A stretch of DNA of 42,879 nt from Bacillota bacterium. Its GTDB lineage: Bacteria > Bacillota > Clostridia > Christensenellales > Aristaeellaceae. The position numbers and the translations under genes are program-made. Where the stretch lies: positions 1 to 42,879 of the forward strand of contig JAEVYX010000020.1 in NCBI GenBank assembly GCA_023392515.1, written 5' to 3'. The notes beneath the pieces are model-generated. The model was given only the letters and a program-made list of their open reading frames with translations, was not told the origin of the DNA and ran no database searches. Shown one piece after another: positions 1-7,746 of the stretch (positions within the stretch are counted from its first letter, which is position 1; each line of letters starts with the position of its first letter).

Positions 1-77
1 TCTCCTCCGTCCATGGTGTATCCAAAGGCAATTGATCCCAACCCTATGATATATCCAAGTATGCTAGCAATGTCCAT
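1..77 (-). CDS. motA: Flagellar stator protein MotA (N-terminal fragment, cut by window edge)
   Basis: Only the first 25 or so codons are inside the window. The translation begins MDIASILGYIIGLGSIAFG and ends with MDGG, which matches the start of MotA: a first membrane helix after MDxAxxxG, followed by a short glycine-containing loop. MotA forms, with MotB, the proton- or sodium-driven stator that turns the flagellum. The ATG at 77 has a purine-rich GGGGGA ribosome binding site about 8 bases upstream. It is the fourth gene of the fliD-fliS-small ORF-motA unit, and motB would be expected to follow outside the window. In many clostridia motAB sit inside the large fla operon next to flbD, so this placement is a rearrangement. 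The identity rests on a short stretch only. Confidence 0.75.
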   Translation of the reverse strand, partial: MDIASILGYIIGLGSIAFGYTMDGG

Positions 78-118
78 GCATTAATCCCCCGGTTTTCTGC
101 AAATCCCAGGCTCATTCT

Positions 119-622
119 CTATTTGGAACTATAATTAATATATACACCGCATGATTTTGTGCTTTTATCGGCATAACCGTTGCGAATCTTTCGCTGTACA
201 CGCGTGCGGTTGAGTTGATCATGTAATTCCGTATGAAGTATTTTTGCCTGTAAGAGAAGCTTCGCATCCAATAGCGTGCAATTTTGTAGCAGTTTCTGCG
301 TATGCACAAAATTGCGAGCAAGGCCAGTACACCACTCAGGGCAAGACTGATGTTCAGCCCCCGGTTGGGTGTACTTTTTCAGTACGGTAGAATAGCTATC
401 ATCAAGCTGTGCCAGAAGCGACTGCGTTTCAGCGGCAATGGAATCAATCTGCTGTGTCAGTTCTCCCCGCTCATCAATCTTCAGAGAAAACCCCTCGATG
501 TCGCTGTTCTCCAAGCACTGCATGGCGGACACCGACAGCACGGGATAAAGGTTCAAAAGATTCAGCCTTTGCTGAGATAGCGCCTCTATTCTATTAAGAA
601 TCTCCTTTTGCGTTAGCTTCAC
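119..622 (-). CDS. FliT-like small protein downstream of fliS (probable filament-cap export chaperone)
   Basis: A 167-residue, mostly helical protein without membrane segments. It starts with GTG inside the fliS stop (GTGA overlap), so it is translationally coupled to fliS. I do not recognise the family from sequence. The first 100 residues are rich in Leu, Gln and Glu with heptad-like spacing (for example RIEALSQQRLNLLNLY), as in FliT and FlgN type export chaperones. The C-terminus is basic and low in structure. Position between fliS and motA, right after fliD, is where FliT is found in many bacteria, so a FliD chaperone is the best guess. It could instead be an unrelated clostridial flagellar accessory protein. 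Function is inferred from context. Confidence 0.6.
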   Translation of the reverse strand: MKLTQKEILNRIEALSQQRLNLLNLYPVLSVSAMQCLENSDIEGFSLKIDERGELTQQIDSIAAETQSLLAQLDDSYSTVLKKYTQPGAEHQSCPEWCTGLARNFVHTQKLLQNCTLLDAKLLLQAKILHTELHDQLNRTRVQRKIRNGYADKSTKSCGVYINYSSK

Positions 623-1008
623 TTTGCAATCCCACCCAAACGGCTTTGCATTTCGGCATTTTTCCAGGTTTCCTTAAATTCCCGGGTCATATCCAATATC
701 CGTTTGACAATTTCCACATCTTTCTTCATATTGGCTTTGATCAGTTCATCATAAGCGTATTGATACAGTGCGTAAAGATTATGGGAAATTTCAAACTGCA
801 TGTCCAGGTTATCCGACAAAAACAGATAGATGTTTTGCGCCCGGATAATTGCGTTATGGGCATTGGGAATATCTTTGCTTTCAATATAAAGCACTGCTTT
901 TGCCAGGCTTACGACAGCCTGTTCGAACAATAAAACAATTTGCTCCCCTGGGGTTAAGGCGCTGACAGATTGCGCTTTATATTTTTGATATTGTGATGCG
1001 AATGCCAT
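619..1008 (-). CDS. fliS: Flagellar export chaperone FliS
   Basis: A 129-residue all-helical protein, normal length for FliS. FliS binds the C-terminal helices of flagellin in the cytoplasm, prevents premature polymerisation and hands it to FlhA. Family hallmarks seen: the N-terminal YxxxxVxxxTPGEQIVLLFEQA-type segment (here QSVSALTPGEQIVLLFEQAV, residues 13-32), followed by the helix containing NAIIRAQNIYLFL and the C-terminal region with REFKETWKNA. A ribosome binding site AGGAG lies 8 bases before the ATG. The gene follows fliD by 16 bases and overlaps the next gene by 4. With six flagellins and an unusually large FliD, its client load is high. In Bacillus, FliS also lies in the FliW/CsrA flagellin-homeostasis loop (known from that organism, not shown here). 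Confidence 0.95.
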   Translation of the reverse strand: MAFASQYQKYKAQSVSALTPGEQIVLLFEQAVVSLAKAVLYIESKDIPNAHNAIIRAQNIYLFLSDNLDMQFEISHNLYALYQYAYDELIKANMKKDVEIVKRILDMTREFKETWKNAEMQSRLGGIAK

Positions 1009-1024
1009 TTTACTTTCTCCTAAT

Positions 1025-2950
1025 TCATTTTGATCCTTGGCTCATCATGCTTGTCAGCCATGAGCTCTGCGAATTCAGCTTGGAAAGAGCGGTTTCCATT
1101 GCGGTAAATCTGCTCCAATACCGCTCTTCTTCATCCTTCAATTTTTCATTCATGCGGTCAATACGGTCATCCGCATCCTGAATACGCTTACTGTATTCGG
1201 TTTCCGTATTGTAGGAATCATTGGGGCTGCCTACCAAGGTAATCAGCGCTCCTTTCTTTCCAATCGTGCTTAAGTTCTTTGCCATAACATCGGAAAGGCG
1301 CCATAAAACACCGGATTCCGCAAAGCGTTTGTTCTGCTGATCCGTGGTGGCATACGCGGAATAGCTGACGCTGCTTGACTGTGTGAGTATCCCAAGCACC
1401 TTTTCCGGATCCTCGCCCAGTGCAGCCTTCAGCTTGCTTTCGTCAAAATAAAGTTTCCCCTTTTCGGAATAAAGGCCTGTTGTAATACCAATTTGAGCCA
1501 GCAATCCAAGGCCGCTTTCGCCGCTGTCCAACGATTCCACCTGGGTATAGATGCTTCTTCTCAGTTCGGTTTCGATGGCCTTCAGATAACTGTCATTGCG
1601 CAAAATGCCGCTTTTCGCTTTGTTGGTCCATAATTCTATCTCGGATTCGCTCAACTCCTCCTTCTCATCATCGGTTAATGGCAAATAATCGCGATATACT
1701 TCCTCAGAGGTTTTGCTTGTAATGGAGGCCAGGAGCTCGTTGTAATCATCCACAAATTTTTTGACTTCAGATGCAATGCTGTTCACATCGTAATCATAGT
1801 TTACAGTAATGCTTTCCTGTGCTTCGCCGGCCGCCTTTCCCAAAAGGGTGACGGTTGATCCATCGATGGAAAAAGAGTTGGTGCTGCGGGTTACGGTAAC
1901 CAAGTCCGCTTCGTTTGTAGAGCCGTTTGTACTCATCTGCACCACCGCGTTCGTTCCTGCGGTATATTTTCCCGTACCAAACATTGCCTCCATCAGAAAG
2001 CCATGATTATCAACAACCTCTATGCCAGAGGAGGCGCCGGATTCCGTAGCAGTCAAAGAAAATGTGTCGGTTAGCGAAGAGTAGGTCATCCTTACACCGG
2101 CACTGCTTTCGTTTACGGCGTTCATGATTTGGTACATCGTTTTTTCGCCGGACATGGTAAAATCCACACCATTAATGGAAAAGGAGAGGGCCGTGTCTTC
2201 CTCGGACACAAAGACATTCTTGGCGAGTCCCGCACTTGCCAAACTCATATTGAAGTCAAGGCGATTGCTGCTGTAGCTGGCAAAATCAAGAATTCCCGTA
2301 GGGTTGATGTCAGCATCGGTAGGAACGCTGATTCGCAGCGTTGAATTCGCAGAAGACAGTGACAGCTTGTCCCCGTCCAGGGCGACCTGGATTTTATCTG
2401 GCCCAAAGGCATTGGCCAATTGCTGCAGCAGTTCTGTCTGCACATCCGAAGCAGAACTATATGTTTTATCAGAGAAAGTGATGGTTTTGCTGATACCATT
2501 CAAATTCACAACCATGCCTTTTCCCGACAGCTCGGACAGATTGTCCGCATTAATCGTAATTGCAGGGTTGGCGCTGACTGCCTGGCTGCTGGAGAGCTTT
2601 GCGCTCGAAGCAAGACTGATAATATCGGCGATGTATATGGAGCCTTTGGCCGTGTTTTCGCCAGGTGTAACCGAAATATAAGGAGAATTATGCGTAGCAC
2701 TCAGTTTCTTCACGGAACTTCCGATCAATGAACTAGAAGCATTCGCTCCGAAATACTTGCTTTGGAAACTGCTCAGCTTCTTGGCAACCTCTTTATATGC
2801 ATCCCGCTTCCACTCAAGGAGGACTTTTTGCTTTTTAGCAGCCTCGATCTTCAGCTTGCTGACCGATAAAAGATCATTCACAATACTCTCGGTATCCATT
2901 CCTGATGCCATACCGGTTAGCCGTAAGGTACTTCCGTTAATACTAGGCAA
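1025..2950 (-). CDS. fliD: Flagellar filament cap protein FliD (HAP2)
   Basis: A 641-residue protein, longer than the roughly 500 residues of Bacillus FliD, with the extra length in the middle (exposed D2/D3-like region). The N-terminal motif RLTGMASGMDTESIVNDLL (residues 10-28) is the FliD signature. The C-terminal region has the coiled-coil helix ERYWSRFTAMETALSKLNSQSSWL that inserts into the filament. FliD caps the growing filament and folds in flagellin monomers outside the cell. The start is TTG: the reading frame has no suitable ATG and an AAGGAG site lies 9 bases upstream. It is the first gene after a sigma-28-like promoter at 3005-3031 and heads the fliD-fliS-FliT-like-motA unit. Confidence 0.95.
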   Translation of the reverse strand: MPSINGSTLRLTGMASGMDTESIVNDLLSVSKLKIEAAKKQKVLLEWKRDAYKEVAKKLSSFQSKYFGANASSSLIGSSVKKLSATHNSPYISVTPGENTAKGSIYIADIISLASSAKLSSSQAVSANPAITINADNLSELSGKGMVVNLNGISKTITFSDKTYSSASDVQTELLQQLANAFGPDKIQVALDGDKLSLSSANSTLRISVPTDADINPTGILDFASYSSNRLDFNMSLASAGLAKNVFVSEEDTALSFSINGVDFTMSGEKTMYQIMNAVNESSAGVRMTYSSLTDTFSLTATESGASSGIEVVDNHGFLMEAMFGTGKYTAGTNAVVQMSTNGSTNEADLVTVTRSTNSFSIDGSTVTLLGKAAGEAQESITVNYDYDVNSIASEVKKFVDDYNELLASITSKTSEEVYRDYLPLTDDEKEELSESEIELWTNKAKSGILRNDSYLKAIETELRRSIYTQVESLDSGESGLGLLAQIGITTGLYSEKGKLYFDESKLKAALGEDPEKVLGILTQSSSVSYSAYATTDQQNKRFAESGVLWRLSDVMAKNLSTIGKKGALITLVGSPNDSYNTETEYSKRIQDADDRIDRMNEKLKDEEERYWSRFTAMETALSKLNSQSSWLTSMMSQGSK

Positions 2951-3004
2951 ATTGCATCTCTCCTTAAAGGGCGTCGCTCTTTCGACATTTTCTTACCATT
3001 AAAT

Positions 3005-3031
3005 ATATCGGGGACATTTAGGGGTTGTTTA
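3005..3031 (-). promoter_or_regulatory. Sigma-28 (SigD/FliA)-type promoter for fliD
   Basis: On the minus strand a TAAA box (3031-3028) is followed by exactly 15 bases and then CCCGATAT (3012-3005). The known sigma-28 consensus is TAAA-N15-GCCGATAA, so the -35 matches fully and the -10 matches 6 of 8 positions including the CCGATA core. The leader to the fliD start would be about 48 nt. The sigma-28 gene is in this window at 23457-24230. Confidence 0.8.
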
Positions 3032-3119
3032 GCCGTACATGTAAACTTTAACACAGCATATAGATCTGCACAATTGGAAAATTCATTGCTTACGGCTAAA
3101 AAAATACGGTGGCAAAATG

Positions 3120-3157
3120 AAAAAGCAGGATCCAAAATGCATCGGCATTTCGGATCC
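3120..3157 (-). terminator. Rho-independent terminator after cheB
   Basis: On the minus strand a 13-bp stem (GGATCC, one G-U pair, AAATGC) closes over the loop CGAT (3141-3144) and is followed by TGC and five T residues at 3124-3120. The G-U pair exists only in the minus-strand RNA, where the plus strand would have an A-C mismatch. This supports its action on the chemotaxis transcript coming from cheB. A shorter T-run also follows on the plus strand (3164-3169), so it may work in both directions. Confidence 0.75.
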
Positions 3158-3202
3158 CACCTGATTTTTCAGCCTGGCTGGACAAAAATGTTCACATTTC
3201 AT

Positions 3203-4261
3203 CTAGCGTTTTTTCAAGAATTGGACAAGCTCCTGCGGAATGCTATCCAGGCTTAACTGCTTGTTCACAGCCCCAATTTCAAAAGCGATCTTCGGCATAC
3301 CATACACGATCGAAGACTTTTCATCCTGCCCCATTGTAAAAGCGCCGCTCTTTCTCATATTGAGAAGGCCCCTGGCGCCGTCATGCCCCATGCCGGTAAG
3401 CAGAATGCCCACTGCATTTTCTCCGCACTGCTTTGCCATTGAATCAAACAGAACATCCACCGATGGGCAATGGCCATTGACCCTTTCGCCTTCAAAAACC
3501 TCAACCTTGTACCGGGTACCCAGCTTCCGTATTTGCATATGCCGATCGCCCGGCGCAATGAGAACCCTTCCCGTTTCAAGAAAGTCACCGTTTTCAGCTT
3601 CCTTGACATTCAGAGACGTAAGTGTGTTCATTCTCTGGGCAAACATAGCCGAGAAAACAGGCGGTATATGCTGTACAATAACAATGCCTGGAATTTGTGC
3701 GGGAAGAGGCTTAAGCACACGGAGAATCGCCTCCGTTCCCCCTGTTGACGCACCTATGGCGATCACTTTTTTATCATCGAAAGCCGCCTGCGTCTCTTTG
3801 ATATTGCTTTGGGGCAGCGTCCTTTGCCTTACTGTAGCCTTTGAAGCAATTTTGATTTTCGCAATTAACTCGGTCACAATGGCTTGAACGCCCTTGGGGG
3901 AACTCTCATCCGGTTTGGTAACAAACTCTACCGCGCCGGCGCTCATGGCATCAAAAACTGCATCAGATACGCTGCTTACGACGATTACTGGGATCGGGTA
4001 TTGCGCGAGAAGTTTTCTGATAAACTCAATCCCGTTCATCCGAGGCATTTCAATATCGCAGGTAAGGATATCCGGATTGAGGGCTAGTATTTTGTCTCTC
4101 GCATCAAAAGGATCTACCGCTTTGCCCACAACTTCTATTTGCGGGTCTGTTGCCAAACCCCTGGAAAGGATTTCCCGAAACACCGGAGAATCGTCAACAA
4201 TCAATACTTTAATCTTTGTATCCAGTGTCATCGTCTCCTTTTTGGGTAAATTGATTGACAC
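3203..4261 (-). CDS. cheB: Chemotaxis response regulator protein-glutamate methylesterase CheB
   Basis: A 352-residue protein with an N-terminal receiver domain and a C-terminal methylesterase domain. It removes methyl groups from receptor glutamates in adaptation. Visible residues (numbered from the GTG at 4261): acidic pocket D23/D24, phosphoacceptor D69 in LTCDIEMPRMNG, and the catalytic triad S172 (GASTGG), H198 (VQHIP) and D294 (GMGHDGA). Two starts are possible. The GTG at 4261 has AGAGG upstream; the ATG at 4231 (MTLDTKIKV) has a stronger AAAGGAG close to it and starts directly before the receiver domain. It follows cheR by 24 bases, is the last gene of the chemotaxis unit and is followed by a terminator at 3120-3157. 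No CheD deamidase gene is present beside it. Confidence 0.95.
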   Translation of the reverse strand: MSINLPKKETMTLDTKIKVLIVDDSPVFREILSRGLATDPQIEVVGKAVDPFDARDKILALNPDILTCDIEMPRMNGIEFIRKLLAQYPIPVIVVSSVSDAVFDAMSAGAVEFVTKPDESSPKGVQAIVTELIAKIKIASKATVRQRTLPQSNIKETQAAFDDKKVIAIGASTGGTEAILRVLKPLPAQIPGIVIVQHIPPVFSAMFAQRMNTLTSLNVKEAENGDFLETGRVLIAPGDRHMQIRKLGTRYKVEVFEGERVNGHCPSVDVLFDSMAKQCGENAVGILLTGMGHDGARGLLNMRKSGAFTMGQDEKSSIVYGMPKIAFEIGAVNKQLSLDSIPQELVQFLKKR

Positions 4262-4285
4262 TTATGCCTCTGGCTGCCAAATGGC

Positions 4286-5152
4286 TTATATCTTTCGATA
4301 TACCGCAGGCATTACATATTTATACTTTGTTTTTTCCCTATCCAACGCCTCGGAATGCCCAATGAATAAGTATCCGCCGGGTTCCGTTGCATCATAAAGC
4401 TTGTTGATGATATTATCTTTTGTTTCATTATCAAAATAGATCATCACATTCCGGCAGAAGATGCAATGAAACTTCTTCTTGAAGGGGTATACCTTCTCGA
4501 TCAGGTTAAACCTTCTGAAAATGACTTCGTTTTTCAGCCGGGGCGAAACCTCGCACAAGTCATTGCCATATGGCGCAAAGTACTTCTGCTTCCAAAGGGG
4601 AGGCAAAGGATCAATACGATCTTTGGTGTAAACTCCTTTGGACGCATCCCTAAGCACTTTCATAGACAAGTCGGTTGCCAATACTTTGGAATCCCACAAC
4701 AGCTTGTTATTCGCAAAATATTCATCCAAAATCATGGCAAGCGTATATGCTTCTTCACCGGTTGAGCAGGCTGCGCACCAGATGCGCAAATCCTTGCTTG
4801 TAACGGTCTTTTCCAGATAGGGAAGAACCACCTGACGAAAATAGTCAAAGTGCGCAGCTTCCCGCATGAAAAAGGTATGATTGGTGGTGATTTTTTCAAC
4901 AAGCTCTGCAATGGCGCTTCCGCTTTTGTCGGCAATCAACTTGTTATAGTAATCTGAAAAGTCTTTGTACCCTTCCTGCGCAAGCACACCGGAAAGCCGG
5001 TTAGCAAGCAATGCCTGTTTAGCGTCCTTTAAGTAGATCCCGCTGTAGGACTGAATCAGCCCGGCAAGCTTTTTATACTCACTATCCGTCATTGTAGGCA
5101 AATCATAAACGCTGAATATATTATTTTGAGTCAAGCTTGTATCCACGCTCAT
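4286..5152 (-). CDS. cheR: Chemotaxis protein methyltransferase CheR
   Basis: A 288-residue cytoplasmic enzyme that transfers methyl groups from S-adenosylmethionine to glutamates of chemoreceptors. The N-terminal helical domain (about residues 20-95, with YKKLAGLIQSYSGIYL) is followed by the methyltransferase fold with the SAM-binding stretch IWCAACSTGEEAYTLAMIL and the later segments FRRFNLI and IFCRNVMIYFD, all typical of CheR. The C-terminus GGYLFIGHSE is also a family motif. No TPR extension is present, so it is the minimal form. It sits between the chemoreceptor gene and cheB, and forms with CheB the adaptation pair of the operon. Confidence 0.96.
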   Translation of the reverse strand: MSVDTSLTQNNIFSVYDLPTMTDSEYKKLAGLIQSYSGIYLKDAKQALLANRLSGVLAQEGYKDFSDYYNKLIADKSGSAIAELVEKITTNHTFFMREAAHFDYFRQVVLPYLEKTVTSKDLRIWCAACSTGEEAYTLAMILDEYFANNKLLWDSKVLATDLSMKVLRDASKGVYTKDRIDPLPPLWKQKYFAPYGNDLCEVSPRLKNEVIFRRFNLIEKVYPFKKKFHCIFCRNVMIYFDNETKDNIINKLYDATEPGGYLFIGHSEALDREKTKYKYVMPAVYRKI

Positions 5153-5173
5153 TCCTACTCCTCAAGCCTAAGT

Positions 5174-7186
5174 CTAATACTTGCCAAATTCGTCATCACT
5201 TAATGAGATCGTACCATTGCGTACAAGTGGCGCACTTTTAAGCATCTCGCTATTATTCTGCTTCATCTCATCAAGCGTTTGATGATTTTCCCATTTTATA
5301 TCCTCATGGGCGTTCTGTTCAGCAGGATTCACAAAATCGGTTTTCTTGCGCAGCGTAAATCCATCAACCTGCTTATTAAGTGTCTCAGCCTGAGCCGTAA
5401 GCTGTCTGGCAGCAGCGGCACTCTGCTGAGATGTGGCCGAATTAGCCTGCACAACCTTGGATACCTGCATAATGCCCTGGTTGATTTGTTCTATGCCGGA
5501 TGATTGTTCTCCGGAAGCCACGGAAATGCCATTGATCAACTGCGCAACCTTTGTTACCTCTTCTACGATTTTCTTAAGAGAATCTGCAGTTTCCCTGGCA
5601 ATTTTCGCACCGATATTGACTTTTTTGGAGGAGCCTTCAATCAGGCCTGTTGTCTCCTTGGCTGCATTTGCCGATCTCGCCGCAAGGTTGCGCACTTCTT
5701 CAGCCACTACCGCGAAGCCTTTTCCATGCTGGCCAGCCCTTGCCGCCTCGACCGCCGCATTGAGCGCCAAAATGTTTGTCTGGAAGGCAATATCATCAAT
5801 AACCTTGATGATGCGGGAGATACTGCTGGAGGATTCGTCTATGTCATCCATTGCCTTGAGCATGTCATGCATTTTGTCATTGCCTATTTGGGCAACGCTT
5901 TTTGCTTCCGATGCCAGCATGTTTGCTTCATTGGCATTATCCGCATTCAATTTTGTTTGAGATGCGATTTCTTCCATGGAAGAGGTAAGCTGCTCAATAG
6001 CGCTGGCCTGTTCGGTCGCCCCCTGCGCCAGCATTACGCCGGAGTCGGAGATTTGCTTCGCCCCGTCATTTACCTGTTCGGATGCTGTCCTTATGCTTAA
6101 GAGAATGTCATTCATGTTATCGGTAACTACTTTTAGCGAATGGGCAAGCGTTCCAATTTCGTCTTCCCGGCGGATATCAACGGTAACATCCAAATTGCCG
6201 CTGGCAATTTTATCGGTAACCTTAGCAAGTTGAAGTATCGGCTTTTGGAAGCCTCTTGTGATAATTATTGCAATGCCAATACCCAGCAATACCAATAGGC
6301 CGCTGACAATCGCCATGGTTCTGGTTTGCTCATCTGCCGCCGCAAACACTTCCGACCGCGGTGCCGTAATGGCAATGGACCAGGATGTTCCCGCAATCGG
6401 GCTGTATCCCATATATTTAGAAACACCGTTATATTTATACTCGCCGACGCCGCTTTCTCCGTTTACCATTTTGGTTTCAAGCGCTACAAGTTCCGCAAGA
6501 CCCTTGTCTGTTTTAACATTTTCAAAGTCGTTATCCATGGCTAAAACAAGATCATGATTCCTATGTGCAATGGTTGTGCCCTGGCCATTGAGAACAAAGG
6601 CATTACCGGTTTTGGCATAGGATACATCGGCTATCAGATCGCACAATTCATAGCCATCTGCTGCCAGAGCCAGCACGCCCAATATATTTCCGTGTGCGTC
6701 CTTAATCGGAACGGAGAAAACCATAATCAGCCGATTGTCAGTTAGCCTGAAAATCGGATCAGATGCGTAGTCATTTCCGGCCATGCTTTGCTTATAATAT
6801 TCACGATCCGCAATACTTGTCGTGATTCCAGCCGCCGTATATACAATGCCATCCTTGCCGGCAATCATCAAATCAAGATACCCTTCAGATGCCTGTATCT
6901 TTTTGAGATATACAAGAATCAGCTGCCGGTTTGTGGTATTTACGTTCAAAAGCAAGTCATTCATGGCAAGCATTTTCATTTTGCCAAAATAAATGCTAAT
7001 CCGTTCCGAAATGGTTTGCGCAGCTTGCTGGGAGATTTTGCTGAGCGATTCATCCATAGATTCGGTCAAAGCGGAATTTGTTAGGGAAGTTGCAATGAAA
7101 TAGAATCCCAGGCATACCACAATCACCAATAGGCCGATATACAGTATCATTTTTGTGAGCATGCTTTTCAAATGTAATTTTTTCAT
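5174..7186 (-). CDS. Methyl-accepting chemotaxis protein (Cache sensor, HAMP, signalling domain)
   Basis: A 670-residue transmembrane chemoreceptor. Membrane helices are visible at residues 12-34 and 291-310. Between them lies a roughly 255-residue extracellular sensor that looks like a double Cache domain (segments DLMIAGKDGIVYTAAG, SIADREYYKQSMAG and VLNGQGTTIAHRN). A HAMP domain follows (311-363, with EDEIGTLAHSL), then a long coiled-coil signalling domain whose tip carries DIAFQTNILALNAAVEAARA and GFAVVAEEVRNLA. The ligand is unknown; I see no clear amino-acid-binding Cache motif. The C-terminus lacks an NWETF-type CheR-docking pentapeptide. It is the only receptor in the locus and lies between cheW and cheR; others are probably elsewhere in the genome. 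Confidence 0.95.
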   Translation of the reverse strand: MKKLHLKSMLTKMILYIGLLVIVVCLGFYFIATSLTNSALTESMDESLSKISQQAAQTISERISIYFGKMKMLAMNDLLLNVNTTNRQLILVYLKKIQASEGYLDLMIAGKDGIVYTAAGITTSIADREYYKQSMAGNDYASDPIFRLTDNRLIMVFSVPIKDAHGNILGVLALAADGYELCDLIADVSYAKTGNAFVLNGQGTTIAHRNHDLVLAMDNDFENVKTDKGLAELVALETKMVNGESGVGEYKYNGVSKYMGYSPIAGTSWSIAITAPRSEVFAAADEQTRTMAIVSGLLVLLGIGIAIIITRGFQKPILQLAKVTDKIASGNLDVTVDIRREDEIGTLAHSLKVVTDNMNDILLSIRTASEQVNDGAKQISDSGVMLAQGATEQASAIEQLTSSMEEIASQTKLNADNANEANMLASEAKSVAQIGNDKMHDMLKAMDDIDESSSSISRIIKVIDDIAFQTNILALNAAVEAARAGQHGKGFAVVAEEVRNLAARSANAAKETTGLIEGSSKKVNIGAKIARETADSLKKIVEEVTKVAQLINGISVASGEQSSGIEQINQGIMQVSKVVQANSATSQQSAAAARQLTAQAETLNKQVDGFTLRKKTDFVNPAEQNAHEDIKWENHQTLDEMKQNNSEMLKSAPLVRNGTISLSDDEFGKY

Positions 7187-7246
7187 ATGTATCCTCTACA
7201 CTTCGCTAGTTATTATGCTTGTGACAAGCTAGCAGACCAATGAAAA

Positions 7247-7729
7247 CTATTCGCTTATCTCAGGCTTATCATTCTCGATCAGCTTCTCGCAGTCAAGAAG
7301 CAGCTTAACTTCCTGGCCGACTTTCCCAATCCCTTTGATAAAGCGGTTGCTTGCCCCATTGATCTTCGGTGGCTGCGACACGTCTTCATCCAGAATCTGA
7401 AGCACTTCGCTTACGCAGTCAACGATCAAGCCAATGCTTACATCTGAAAAGCGCATTACGATGACGCAGGTTCTATCATTATAAGCAAGGGCGGGTTTGC
7501 CAAAGCGCAGCCGTACATCCATTACAGGGATGATTTCACCCCTCAAATTGATGATTCCTTTGAGATAATTTTCTGCGCCAGGCAGTGTGGCTATCGGCTG
7601 CATCTGAATAATGTCGGTTACGTAACGAATCTCTATGCCGTAGCATTCTTCATCCAGCACAAAAGTGAGGTATCTTCCATGCAGGGTATCATCTTCCGCC
7701 TGGATAAATTCCGCAGCTGTGTCGCTCAT
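7247..7729 (-). CDS. cheW: Chemotaxis coupling protein CheW
   Basis: A 160-residue single-domain CheW. It links the receptor tips to the CheA kinase in the polar or lateral signalling arrays. Family features: start of the fold LTFVLDEECYGIEIRYVTDI, the conserved NLRGEIIPVMDVRLRFG stretch (about residues 67-83) and GLIVDCVSEVLQI near the C-terminus. A receiver domain is absent, so it is CheW and not CheV. It lies 17 bases after cheA and 60 bases before the chemoreceptor gene. It is the only CheW-type gene in the window. Confidence 0.95.
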   Translation of the reverse strand: MSDTAAEFIQAEDDTLHGRYLTFVLDEECYGIEIRYVTDIIQMQPIATLPGAENYLKGIINLRGEIIPVMDVRLRFGKPALAYNDRTCVIVMRFSDVSIGLIVDCVSEVLQILDEDVSQPPKINGASNRFIKGIGKVGQEVKLLLDCEKLIENDKPEISE

Positions 7730-7746
7730 ACAAATCCCCCCTTCTC

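Noticed and set aside
3240..3887. 215-codon plus-strand frame opposite cheB
   Set aside because: CheB on the minus strand has all catalytic residues; the opposite frame has no support.
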